This document shows positions 10,791 through 19,571 of a stretch of 64,000 bases of DNA, piece by piece. The notes below the pieces were generated by a model. That model was not told where the DNA came from, ran no database searches, and was given only the letters and a program-made list of their open reading frames with translations. The position numbers were made by a program, and so were the translations under genes. The stretch is from Chrysopilus asiliformis. Taxonomy: Eukaryota; Arthropoda; Insecta; Diptera; Rhagionidae. How positions within the stretch are numbered: position 1 is the stretch's first letter; the number at the start of each line of letters is the position of its first letter. The stretch lies in the NCBI GenBank assembly GCA_964034945.1, contig OZ035960.1, positions 50,719,706 to 50,783,705 on the forward strand. The letters are read 5' to 3'.

Positions 10791-11150
10791 CAGCGAACCC
10801 CAAAACCCGCAGAATATATTTTTTCCCGGAAAATTTGGAGAAAAGGATAATCACGTTATCCTTACAGGATCTTCCGTTATCCTTACAGACTTTTTAATGA
10901 CAGATTCGGATTCAGCGACCCCAAAAACCCCCAGAATAGATTTTTTTCCGGAAAATTTGGAGAAAAGGATAATCACGTTATCCTTACAGGACCTTCTGTT
11001 ATCCTTATAGACTTTTTAATGACATATTCGGATTCAGCGACCCCAAAGACCCCCAGGATAGATTTTTTTCCGGAAAATTTGGAGAAAAGGATAATCACGT
11101 TATCCTTACAGGACCTTCTCTTATCCTTACAAGGACAAAGTAGAGAAAAT
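10791..11150. repeat. Tandem 122-bp units (family A core)
   Basis: 'cagcgacccc' recurs at 10791, 10913 and 11035, an exact 122-bp period. Each unit carries 'ccggaaaatttggagaaaag' and a 'gataatcacgttatcc' inverted motif. Downstream comes a TCGGACTTATATAAGTG segment and a tail of CAAA/CAGA repeats (11245-11285). The same architecture is at 16058 and, diverged, at 43980-44400. Confidence 0.85.
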
Positions 11151-12040
11151 ATTGTATTGTCATCGGACTTATATAAGTGTACAAAATTTCAAGTGAATCG
11201 GATGAGTGGAAGTGGGTCAAAATTTGATTGCAAGATTTGACCCCGACAAACAAAAAAACAAACAAACAAACAAACAGACAGACAAGATAGCGAGCTAAAT
11301 AAAAGCTTTTAAAAATAATTTCTACACATTGTTTGAAAATTTCATGGTTATGGTCAGGAAATAAGATTCAAATCCTTATGCTAGTTTTCCTAGAAAAGTA
11401 CCGTGTCCGCATTCTGTCTTTCCCACTGAAAAATAATATATTTGTCTCTTTCTAGTTTTCTGCAAAATTTTATTACGTCTGTTACCAAATTTTTTTTCGT
11501 GTAAAAATTAGAAGAAAAAGAACCATTTACCATATAAATTTTTTCCAATAATAAATTTTTTTTCCAATACAAATTCTTGATTTTGGAAATCTTATAGCAA
11601 ATTTTATTAATATTTCTAATAGCAAATTTTATTATTTCATACAAATGTTTCAAAATTACCCGCTTATAAAATCAAAATTGCATGCCAGACACACACATAA
11701 CATAGCCTTAATAAGATTTCACTGGGTTTTTTTTTTATTAATAATCATGCCTTAAAAGGTTTCACTGGAATATCTTAGGAAAAAAATATTGATGAAATCG
11801 GGCGAAAAGTGAAATCGGGTTTTCAAAAGTGGTACTTAGAAAAAGTGTACGCGTTTTAAAAGTGGTTTTTGTGAAAGAAGGGCATTAAAGTAATACCCTC
11901 GTGTGATTTTGAAATCGGATTAAAGTGTTAAACGCAAATAAAGTGCAAAAACGTCCAACGTTTGACGTTTCTCAACTAGTGTTCCACAAAGTAATGCTTT
12001 TGTAGTTTGGTCCTCAACACATGCCAACTACCGTCAGCAT
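10829..12040 (+). repeat. 1.2-kb direct repeat, copy 1
   Basis: This segment reappears with a constant offset of +5267 at 16096-17307, and I saw no difference in the parts compared. The left side of copy 1 diverges before about 10829, inside the first tandem unit. The right side ends at 'cagcattgat', where copy 1 runs into a TA microsatellite. It contains an 87-codon minus-strand ORF, identical in both copies, with no recognisable domain. Confidence 0.9.
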
Positions 12041-12041
<1 letters not shown>

Positions 12042-12084
<43 letters not shown>

Positions 12085-12590
12085 TGAGTCACAAAAGTGA
12101 TAAAACATATATGTATGTAATTCAGAAAAAAACAAAAAAAAAATAGGCTTTAATTCAGTTTAATTTGAAATTCTTTAAACTATAAAAGAACATAACAATC
12201 CCAAAAATAAAATAAAAACGTAATTTCTTAACTTTGATATCTTTTCAAAAAATAAATGCACTTAAACGACTAAAAGTCACAATGCGACCTCACAAAGGTC
12301 TTGGGACAAAGAGATAAAACTGGGGGATTCCCAGGATGTGTTGATACGTATTGTATCACTTAATGGTTTAGTTAATAGGTTCATGTACGGGTCGCGGTAT
12401 TGTTTTCTTTTTTAAATAATTGTTCCTTAAAAAAATATGACTCGTAAAAAAACCTCGGTAGAAATTCGAAAATTGATTATTTTTCATTATAATGGACATC
12501 GCGGAATTACTTAAAATCTGTCGTTCCACAGTGTTTAATGTTATGAAACGATTTAAAGATGAAAATAGAATCAAAAAAAAGCTCGAATGG
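12042..12590 (+). mobile_element. Tc1-like transposon relic beside a (TA)n tract
   Basis: A (TA)n run (12042-12081) is followed by CAGTGAGTCACAAAAGTG, a Tc1-type terminus at a TA target. At 12437 an ATG opens MTRKKTSVEIRKLIIFHYNG. After a frameshift near 12500 the frame continues IAELLKICRSTVFNVMKRF, the helix-turn-helix start of a Tc1-family transposase. The catalytic half and the right terminus are missing, so this is a dead N-terminal remnant. Confidence 0.75.
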
Positions 12591-12694
12591 GTCATCCCCG
12601 AGCAAAAATTATGTATTATACCCCGAAAACCCCGATTCCATTTTTTCCCGGAAAAAATGGGGAAAGGATATTTCTTAGGATTTCCCGCTACGAT

Positions 12695-12866
12695 CGGATT
12701 CGTGATCAGCGACCCCGAAAAGCCCCTAATGCAAAATTTCAGCCCGATCAGACCAACCGGAAGGCGCAAAAACCACGCTTATATGGACTTTTTGCGCCTT
12801 CCGGTTGGTCTGATCGGGCTGAAATTTTGCATTAGGGGGGTTTCGGGGTCGCTGATCACGAATCCG
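12695..12866. repeat. Near-perfect 172-bp hairpin
   Basis: CGGATTCGTGATCAGCG at 12695 pairs with CGCTGATCACGAATCCG ending at 12866. The arms continue inward for about 75 bp to a small loop near 12775-12790. The arm sequence 'agcgaccccgaaa...cagcccgatcagaccaac' occurs a third time, single-armed, at 12895-12937, where it is interrupted by the next MITE. Confidence 0.85.
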
Positions 12867-12937
12867 TTTTCCGTTGTGAGCTAGCTCTAGCTCAGCGACC
12901 CCGAAAACCCCCTAATGCAAAATTTCAGCCCGATCAG

Positions 12938-13066
12938 AGGCCCTATCGGCGAACACGATACGATTGGATCGAGTCGTAAATTCAATGTTGTTGTTAGTGT
13001 AAAACACAAACAACAACATGGAGTTTACGACTCGATCCAATCGTATCGTGTTCGCCGATAGGGCCT
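12938..13066. mobile_element. 129-bp MITE with 3-bp CAG target duplication
   Basis: Ends AGGCCCTATCGGCG and CGCCGATAGGGCCT; the arms (about 60 bp) carry GAACACGATACGATTGGATC. It is flanked by CAG at 12935-12937 and 13067-13069. The neighbouring hairpin supplies an uninterrupted version, gatCAGaccaac, which shows that CAG was duplicated on insertion. A 3-bp duplication of CWG type fits PIF/Harbinger. A sister copy lies at 58682-58806. Confidence 0.85.
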
Positions 13067-13095
13067 CAGACCAACTTAATAGAAAGTGTACTTAC

Positions 13096-13212
13096 ATTAA
13101 TACCTGCGGTCTCCAGGATTTGCCGCCGCATCTCGGGGTGACACGGCACGTTCACAAATATTCGTTCGCGGCCCAAACAAAGTCTGCAAATGTTATATCT
13201 TTGCGCTTCCAT
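13096..13212 (-). pseudogene. First exon of a ZAD zinc-finger gene (fragment)
   Basis: The minus strand has ATG at 13212 followed by 39 codons starting MEAQRYNICRLCLGRERIF and ending ETAGIN at a consensus GTAAGT donor (13095-13091). CRLCL near the N-terminus is the hallmark start of the zinc-finger-associated domain (ZAD), a dimerisation domain of many insect C2H2 transcription factors. The second cysteine pair and the C2H2 fingers should follow leftward, but I see none, and a MITE lies just inside the would-be intron. It could be the true 5' end of a gene whose other exons are outside the recognised region. Given its neighbours, a captured or duplicated fragment seems likelier. Confidence 0.55.
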
Positions 13213-13594
13213 GTTGTTCACGACACGTACAGAACTGTTGAACTTCAAAATTGCCAACGTTCAAATACCATATAAGTAAGCCACATGATAATTTCCTAGA
13301 TACCTCAATGCATCACTTTCATAGGTCTAGGGAATTTCGTTCTTGTGCCAAACAAATAAGGTACATTTTCAAACTTACCCCTACTAAGTCACTACTGGTA
13401 ACACTATTTTAATTGACAGATCATCGAACGATTTGGTTTCGAGCGGAAACGCGAGTTTTCGTAAAAAATAAATAAATTAGTGGAGAAAATTGTGCAGTTT
13501 TCGCGTAAACTCGCTGCAGTTAGGGAGAAAACGTAAATATTTTAGAAATCCACCAGTTCCAATTAATTAAAAGGGAGAAACTCAGAAAACAAAA

Positions 13595-13687
13595 ATGGTT
13601 ACACGATTATTAACGGAGCCCTTTAACGAAATACAGCTGAAGCAGGACCTGGAAAAAGGCGACATAAACGTGAAAATCGACACGCTT
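13595..13687 (+). pseudogene. beta-COP (COPI coat subunit) N-terminal fragment
   Basis: The ATG at 13595 opens a frame containing EPFNEIQLKQDLEKGDINV and KIDTL. This aligns with the conserved N-terminus of coatomer subunit beta (consensus EPP.E..LK.DLEKGD..K...L). An adjacent frame just upstream reads YTIIN, matching the preceding CYTLIN of beta-COP, so a frameshift or deletion lies between. Similarity stops abruptly at about 13687, where unrelated minus-strand coding sequence begins. Bases 13420-13594 look like a retained 5'UTR. A full subunit is near 950 residues, so this is only a scrap and cannot be functional. Confidence 0.65.
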
Positions 13688-13690
13688 ATT

Positions 13691-14111
13691 TCCTTTGCCT
13701 GGAGTTCATTTTTTAATTTATTATTTTCTTCTGTTGCCAATTTTATTTTTTTGGCGTTGTTGCTGCTGGAGTTCGATAATTTTTTTTTGTATTCGAGATT
13801 CTCAAGTACCAAATCCGCTAGCTGAAAAAAAACATGTGGTGTTAAAAACTTTTAAAACTTTAACACTTTTTTTCTTACCTGGTTGTTTGCGCTCCGGTCA
13901 TACCAGTACCGGTCCCGGCTATCCCGGCTGTCGCGGCTCCTTCTCCTCCTGTTGTATCTCTGGAAAAAAAACAACATTAAATTATGAATTTAAATTTCAG
14001 TAGTGATTGCAGGAACAGACCGACAGACAGACACCAATTCAGTTTTATATTATAGTATGATTAATAATATTAATATATTACCTGTGCCATCGAAAAACCT
14101 CTGTTCGCCAT
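13691..14111 (-). pseudogene. Three-exon RS-rich / coiled-coil gene fragment
   Basis: Exon 1 (14111-14082) reads MANRGFSMAQ and ends at donor GTAATA. Exon 2 (13959-13879), between TTTCCAG and GTAAGA, encodes 27 residues, RYNRRRRSRDSRDSRDRYWY then DRSANNQ. Exon 3 (from 13821, acceptor TTTTTTCAG) encodes LADLVLENLEYKKKLSN and a Lys/Glu/Asn-rich segment likely to form a coiled coil. All junctions are phase 0 and the frame is kept throughout, which supports real ancestry. The reading turns nonsensical where the beta-COP fragment begins (about 13690), so the gene is truncated there. I do not recognise the parent gene. Confidence 0.55.
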
Positions 14112-14443
14112 TAAAATTTTCAAGTAAATGATGAAATTGAATTGTACCGTTATCGAGCCACGCAGAGTGAAGTGGGAATCACAAGGCTCGACGAAAAACG
14201 ACGACAGCAAAACTAAGGACATTGTTGAAAATGGCCGACGATCACAAGATACTTTTAAAAAATTATCATTATTACAAATAATCAGTATGCAAACCAAAAA
14301 CGGCAACTCAATACAGTACAACACACTTAAATGCAACACGCTTAAATGAAACACTTGTTTAAATGCAACCATTTTCACATCCGCAAAAGTATAAATTACG
14401 TTTAGACGTTTAAATGCACATGTGCAAAAATGAAATATGATTA

Positions 14444-14584
14444 CAGTGGAGTCCGCTTAAGAGCACTATTTCTTGGGGCAATCTTTATGTGTCTCGGAAT
14501 CAAAAACACCGCTTAAAAGAACTACCCGCGTAAGAGCACAAACTTTGCTGACATTTTCAGTGTTCTTTTAAGCGGACTCCACTG
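14444..14584. mobile_element. 141-bp Tc1/mariner-type (pogo-like) MITE
   Basis: Terminal inverted repeats CAGTGGAGTCCGCTTAAGAG and the matching CTTTTAAGCGGACTCCACTG are flanked by TA on both sides (14442-14443, 14585-14586). The short length and lack of coding capacity identify a non-autonomous element. The CAGT... end with a TA duplication suits the pogo/Tigger group. Confidence 0.85.
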
Positions 14585-14831
14585 TACACCAAAAATCTCT
14601 TGCACACCCATAAAACGAAAAAACGATAAGATTCTTTGTTTTTGTGTAGCCTCGTTGATTTAAATAGTTATTACAGGAATATGAAAGTTGCATGTTTATC
14701 TTTGACTCGCATAATTGCACATTACTGCGCATTTGTCTGTGCCCGTCCTTGATACATTTTTCCCTATAAAAAATTCAATAAAAAACCAATATCTTTTAAA
14801 TTTATTTTATTTTTTGATAAAGACGATTACT

Positions 14832-15702
14832 CAGTGGCGGCTCGTGTATATTTGAAATGGGGAGGCAAAGTTTTTTTTAGTTCTATAAAATTTTTTATTA
14901 TGTAGGAAGACGTATTCCGAATTATGTAGGAAGACCTACTCTTCTGGAGGGGAAAAGTGAAACAGAGATTCGTGTTCGTATTCTATATGTGGCTATGCTT
15001 GTTCTTACACCGCGTCTTGATTAACAATTTTTCATCCGAAGAAATATCTCACCGCAATGAGATTTTTTTGACATCTGGGCCGAAAATCTCTTGAAATTTT
15101 ATTTCTCAAATTGGCAATGAAAAAAACACCCAGTCGCCGCTCTCGTAATTAATGCAAAACGTGAAATTGAAAAGGCTGAAACAGAAGAACAGACGAAAAG
15201 AAAAACCCCTTAATGTTATATATTCTCTTCCAAAGCTTTTTGTATCGTATTTTGTAAAAATTAGTTATTTTTGCAATTACTTGTCGCGAGAAATTGGATT
15301 CCGCCATCTTGAATTGTGAAATTCCAAGAAATTTTGCTATTGCAAGATTTCAAGAAATTTCTCTCTGGGATTTTTCCCCTCCGTCAACTCGAGCTCTGAT
15401 TGGTCAATCAAAAATCTCTGCGATGAAAAATCCCAGGTCAAGACGCGGTGTTAGCAAAAGCTGTATCAAAGTATTTGTACGAATCGGAGGCTAGCCTCTA
15501 TGAAGAGAATTTGTAGTTTATGTTTTAGAGAATTCGACATTAGAGAATAGGATTTTCTTTTAAATTATTATTTTCTGAACATACAGATTTTTATTCAGTC
15601 CATTATGGTATAAAAAATTAAAGGCATACGTTAGAAAAACATTTTTATAAAATGTTATGAGGAGGCAATGCCTCCGTTGCCTCCCCTATAAAGCCGCCAC
15701 TG
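14832..15702. mobile_element. Non-autonomous hAT element, 871 bp, perfect 8-bp TSD
   Basis: Ends CAGTGGCGGC...GGGGAGGCAA and TTGCCTCCCC...GCCGCCACTG. The target duplication CGATTACT is exact at 14824-14831 and 15703-15710. No transposase is encoded. It split a protein-like exon that continues at 15703. Confidence 0.92.
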
Positions 15703-15903
15703 CGATTACTAGGCGCCCAGTTGACACTCATAACGGGATTTTTGCGTGACTCCAAAGAACATGATAACTTATTGCATTATACAATGAATCCGATTTATTT
15801 TCTCCGCCACCAGAACCATTATGATTTTACCGACATTCCAGCCGAAGTCAAGCAAAAATTTGTCGACCATTCGAAATTCACATTGGCATTCCAAATTATA
15901 CAG
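15703..15903 (+). pseudogene. Unidentified protein-coding exon fragment disrupted by the hAT element
   Basis: From 15703 one frame runs 67 codons (RLLGAQLTLITGFLRDSKEH, then a segment with HYTMNPIYFLRHQNHYDF and KQKFVDHSKFTLAFQIIQ) to CAG|GTGTGG, a possible donor at 15904. Its composition is more protein-like than its surroundings. A possible acceptor ends at about 14822, left of the hAT insertion (gataaag), which would place the transposon just inside the exon's 5' edge. I do not recognise the family. It is one of four host-like fragments lying between the 1.2-kb direct repeats. Confidence 0.4.
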
Positions 15904-16095
15904 GTGTGGTTGTGACTGACTGAAGCTATATAGGAACCTAGAAATACACCATGAAATTTTCTAACGTCAAGTCGGAGAAAACATGCGACACGCGCGCCAT
16001 CATGTTTGAAAAAAACTTGTTGTCATTATGCAAGTTACTTTATTGCAAATAGATGTTTCAGCGACCCCAAAAACCCAAGAATAGATTTTTTTCCG

Positions 16096-17307
16096 GAAAA
16101 TTTGGAGAAAAGGATAATCACGTTATCCTTACAGGATCTTCCGTTATCCTTACAGACTTTTTAATGACAGATTCGGATTCAGCGACCCCAAAAACCCCCA
16201 GAATAGATTTTTTTCCGGAAAATTTGGAGAAAAGGATAATCACGTTATCCTTACAGGACCTTCTGTTATCCTTATAGACTTTTTAATGACATATTCGGAT
16301 TCAGCGACCCCAAAGACCCCCAGGATAGATTTTTTTCCGGAAAATTTGGAGAAAAGGATAATCACGTTATCCTTACAGGACCTTCTCTTATCCTTACAAG
16401 GACAAAGTAGAGAAAATATTGTATTGTCATCGGACTTATATAAGTGTACAAAATTTCAAGTGAATCGGATGAGTGGAAGTGGGTCAAAATTTGATTGCAA
16501 GATTTGACCCCGACAAACAAAAAAACAAACAAACAAACAAACAGACAGACAAGATAGCGAGCTAAATAAAAGCTTTTAAAAATAATTTCTACACATTGTT
16601 TGAAAATTTCATGGTTATGGTCAGGAAATAAGATTCAAATCCTTATGCTAGTTTTCCTAGAAAAGTACCGTGTCCGCATTCTGTCTTTCCCACTGAAAAA
16701 TAATATATTTGTCTCTTTCTAGTTTTCTGCAAAATTTTATTACGTCTGTTACCAAATTTTTTTTCGTGTAAAAATTAGAAGAAAAAGAACCATTTACCAT
16801 ATAAATTTTTTCCAATAATAAATTTTTTTTCCAATACAAATTCTTGATTTTGGAAATCTTATAGCAAATTTTATTAATATTTCTAATAGCAAATTTTATT
16901 ATTTCATACAAATGTTTCAAAATTACCCGCTTATAAAATCAAAATTGCATGCCAGACACACACATAACATAGCCTTAATAAGATTTCACTGGGTTTTTTT
17001 TTTATTAATAATCATGCCTTAAAAGGTTTCACTGGAATATCTTAGGAAAAAAATATTGATGAAATCGGGCGAAAAGTGAAATCGGGTTTTCAAAAGTGGT
17101 ACTTAGAAAAAGTGTACGCGTTTTAAAAGTGGTTTTTGTGAAAGAAGGGCATTAAAGTAATACCCTCGTGTGATTTTGAAATCGGATTAAAGTGTTAAAC
17201 GCAAATAAAGTGCAAAAACGTCCAACGTTTGACGTTTCTCAACTAGTGTTCCACAAAGTAATGCTTTTGTAGTTTGGTCCTCAACACATGCCAACTACCG
17301 TCAGCAT
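16096..17307 (+). repeat. 1.2-kb direct repeat, copy 2
   Basis: Counterpart of 10829-12040 at a constant offset of 5267 bases; three 122-bp units begin at 16058. The right end continues past 17307 into unique sequence (a short open frame MPTTVSIDYKTIKFPEPHY beginning at 17288, 40 codons) and then into the 17.42-kb hairpin. Copy 1 instead stops at the TA tract, so copy 2 is the less truncated of the two. Confidence 0.9.
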
Positions 17308-17415
17308 TGATTACAAAACAATCAAGTTCCCTGAACCTCATTATACGAATCATGTTGCAATTACAATCAGTTTCAATTACTCAGAGACAGGAGCAGAAGG
17401 AGGATTTTGAGATCG

Positions 17416-17444
17416 CCGAGCATAGCTCGGTCTTCCTGGTACTA
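17416..17444 (+). mobile_element. Possible Helitron-like 3' terminus (hairpin plus CTGGTACTA)
   Basis: CCGAGC-ATA-GCTCGG forms a 6-bp stem with a 3-base loop, followed by TCTTCCTGGTACTA. A very similar motif ends another repeat at about 34050-34075, and the two diverge immediately after ...GGTACTA. A short GC-rich hairpin a few bases before the terminus is typical of Helitron/Helentron 3' ends, but the CTRR end is not canonical here. Confidence 0.45.
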
Positions 17445-17499
17445 TTTTTTAATTACGATAGTATATAAATTTTGCCCTGTTGGCCAGATATTTAAACAC

Positions 17500-18200
17500 A
17501 CACGGTTAAAATTATTGGACTATCTTTTAATCCCATTTCTGGAATTCGACATTTTTTAATACTTTTTCTATTAAATTTCAATCCTCTCAAATGATTAACC
17601 GCATTTTTAATCAAACTTGTATTTCAATATTTTTTAGAGTTTGATAGATTGTAATAAAAAAAGTATTACATTTAATGCCAACAGCATTAAATGGATATAT
17701 TTTAATATATTTTATTAAATTTTAATTGCAGTTCTGGAAATCGACGTTTTTCTAATAAAATTTGTATTATTTTTCAAAAATTTGTAAATTTTTCCTTCCG
17801 TTATAAATCGCATATGGTCTGCAATATCCGCACAGAAAAGAATCCGCATAGTAATCATTCCTATAAAATATGGGAAAGCGATTATAGGAGTCATTGCACC
17901 ATTTTGTAGCAAAGGCTTCCATTAATATTGGGACTAGTCCTAGTTTTCGTTGAATCATTACTATATAAATAGGGCTGAGAGAAGAATGGACACATTCCAA
18001 CAAAAGCAGCACCCGTTTCTAGTTTTTACTAGAGATATTCCAATACTGAGGGGGGAGCAATGTTATATTATGGTATGGAATCGTTCCCACTGTTTTTAGA
18101 AGTGACTTCAATATTATGTAGGACTCAAACCTACAAAAAAAAATGGAATGAATCCTAAGTATTGGCGGACTCATTCCTATGCAAATAGGATTCAGAGAAT
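17500..18200 (+). repeat. Dispersed repeat family C, copy 1
   Basis: Shares long similarity with 27065-28150: 'cccatttctggaattcgaca', 'aaaaaaagtattacatttaa' and 'gttataaatcgcatatggtc' in the same order. Here it lacks the transposon found in the 27-kb copy. It continues into palindromic segments built on 'aggaatgaatccta'. Related pieces are at 18930-19090, 19640-20170 and 32750-32935. Confidence 0.75.
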
Positions 18201-18298
18201 ATGGTAATTCAAGCCATTTTTTTCTTCGATTATAATTCTCATGTGGTTTGCGAACTCGGGGTTTATATAGCTTGGACCTGCTTAATACCACACTCTAA

Positions 18299-18733
18299 TG
18301 CCCTAAACACATGTGCAGAATTCTGCATGCAGCGGAATTTAAATACACACGTTTATATGAAGTGGAACACATGTAAATTCTGCATGCAGCGCAGAGCTGC
18401 ATGGTATCTCAAATTCAACTTTCTCTGCGCAGAATTAGTGATGCCAACCGAGGATTCTTTTTTGGTGTTTGGCAAAATCGACTGTTAGCAAAGAGACTAT
18501 GGACTAAATTCGTACACAGTGGAAAAGGAAAGTCCAGTAGAAAATATTCAATACTTTGTGTTGACGTTATCTATGCCTTTCAGGAACATGAGGGGATCCA
18601 TCCATTTCCAAAGGTGATCCATCCATTTCCAATATAAAAATTGGCCAAATGTCAAAAAAATCTGCTCATGTGTCTTAGCTGCAGATATGCATGCAGCTCT
18701 GCATGCAGAAAATCTGCACATGTGTTTAGGGCA
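18299..18733. mobile_element. 435-bp MITE with TAA target duplication
   Basis: Ends TGCCCTAAACACATGTGCAG and CTGCACATGTGTTTAGGGCA, with several internal 'ctgcatgcag' palindromes. It is flanked by TAA at 18296-18298 and 18734-18736. A TWA-type 3-bp duplication points to PIF/Harbinger. It encodes nothing convincing and sits inside the family C repeat tract. Confidence 0.8.
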
Positions 18734-19098
18734 TAACACTTGTGTCGAAATATTTTTTTTAATTACAGGGCATTTTTTTACTCGAGCTATTTGATATCTC
18801 GGATATTTTCAAGCCCCCGGACTTCTCTATCTCGAATATGCGATAACTCGAATTTTTGTCTGTCCCTTTAGACTGGACAGGATACAATAAAAAAAAGTCT
18901 TCAGGTATATTCGGATAGGGCGTGGTGCTATAATTATAGGAATGAATCCTATTTCAAATTAAAATATCGCGAATATACATATACGGGAGAATCCAATAAT
19001 CAATAGAGACATTACAACGTTTTATAGGATTCATTCCTTTCATGTTAGGATTGAGTCCTTTACAAAAGGGAATGTCGCCCTATTTTTTGTCATGACCA

Positions 19099-19565
19099 TT
19101 AGGGATGTCAAAATTTCGAAAAAAAACGGTTTTCGGTTAAACCGGTTTTTAAGACTTCGGTTTAAACCGGGCCGGTTTAACCGGGTCCAAAAAACCGGTT
19201 ATTAAAACACCGAAAAAGCGTGTTGTTGAAATTGGGTAGGTTAGGTCTTAGACGCAACAAATACACTAAAATACAAACAAAAGATGTGAAATGCCATATA
19301 ATCCATTAAGAGACCAGAAATGGCATAATATAATATTGTATTGGCTAAAAAGAAGTGGCTAAAAAGAAGTGTAACAAACCAGTTGCACGAAAATTGGTTT
19401 AAAATTATTTTTCCATACAAAAAAGAATGATCGGTTTTTTTAAACGGTTTTTGGCTTTAAAAAAAACACCGGCTATAACCGTGCAAAAAAAACACCGAAA
19501 AACCGGTTAACCGAAGCAAAAACACCGGGTAACCGGTTCAACCGGTTCTTTTTTGACATCCCTAG
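19099..19565. mobile_element. hAT-like MITE rich in AACCGGTT motifs
   Basis: Ends TTAGGGATGTCAAAA and TTTTTTGACATCCCTAG. 'tgacca' is repeated directly on both flanks (19093-19098, 19566-19571). The interior carries more than ten copies of CCGGTT or AACCGG in both orientations, so the whole element can fold back on itself. TAGGGATGTC-type ends are common in hAT elements, although a 6-bp rather than 8-bp duplication is visible. Confidence 0.65.
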
Positions 19566-19571
19566 TGACCA

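Noticed and set aside
10714..11240. ORFs of 98 and 73 codons (and copies at 16053-16507)
   Set aside because: They are readthroughs of the 122-bp tandem repeat; the repeated peptide comes from the DNA repeat.
12368..12884. ORFs of 133, 130 and 82 codons on both strands
   Set aside because: They arise from the palindromic hairpin, which gives the same peptide on opposite strands, plus the Tc1 remnant.
13582..13812. Plus-strand ORF continuing past the beta-COP match to 13825
   Set aside because: After about 13687 the plus frame has no similarity to beta-COP and is antisense to the minus-strand coiled-coil exon.
10829..17307. Direct repeats as genuine LTRs of one retrotransposon
   Set aside because: The ends are not TG...CA, no primer binding site or polypurine tract adjoins them, and no gag or pol lies between; a composite or duplication is preferred.
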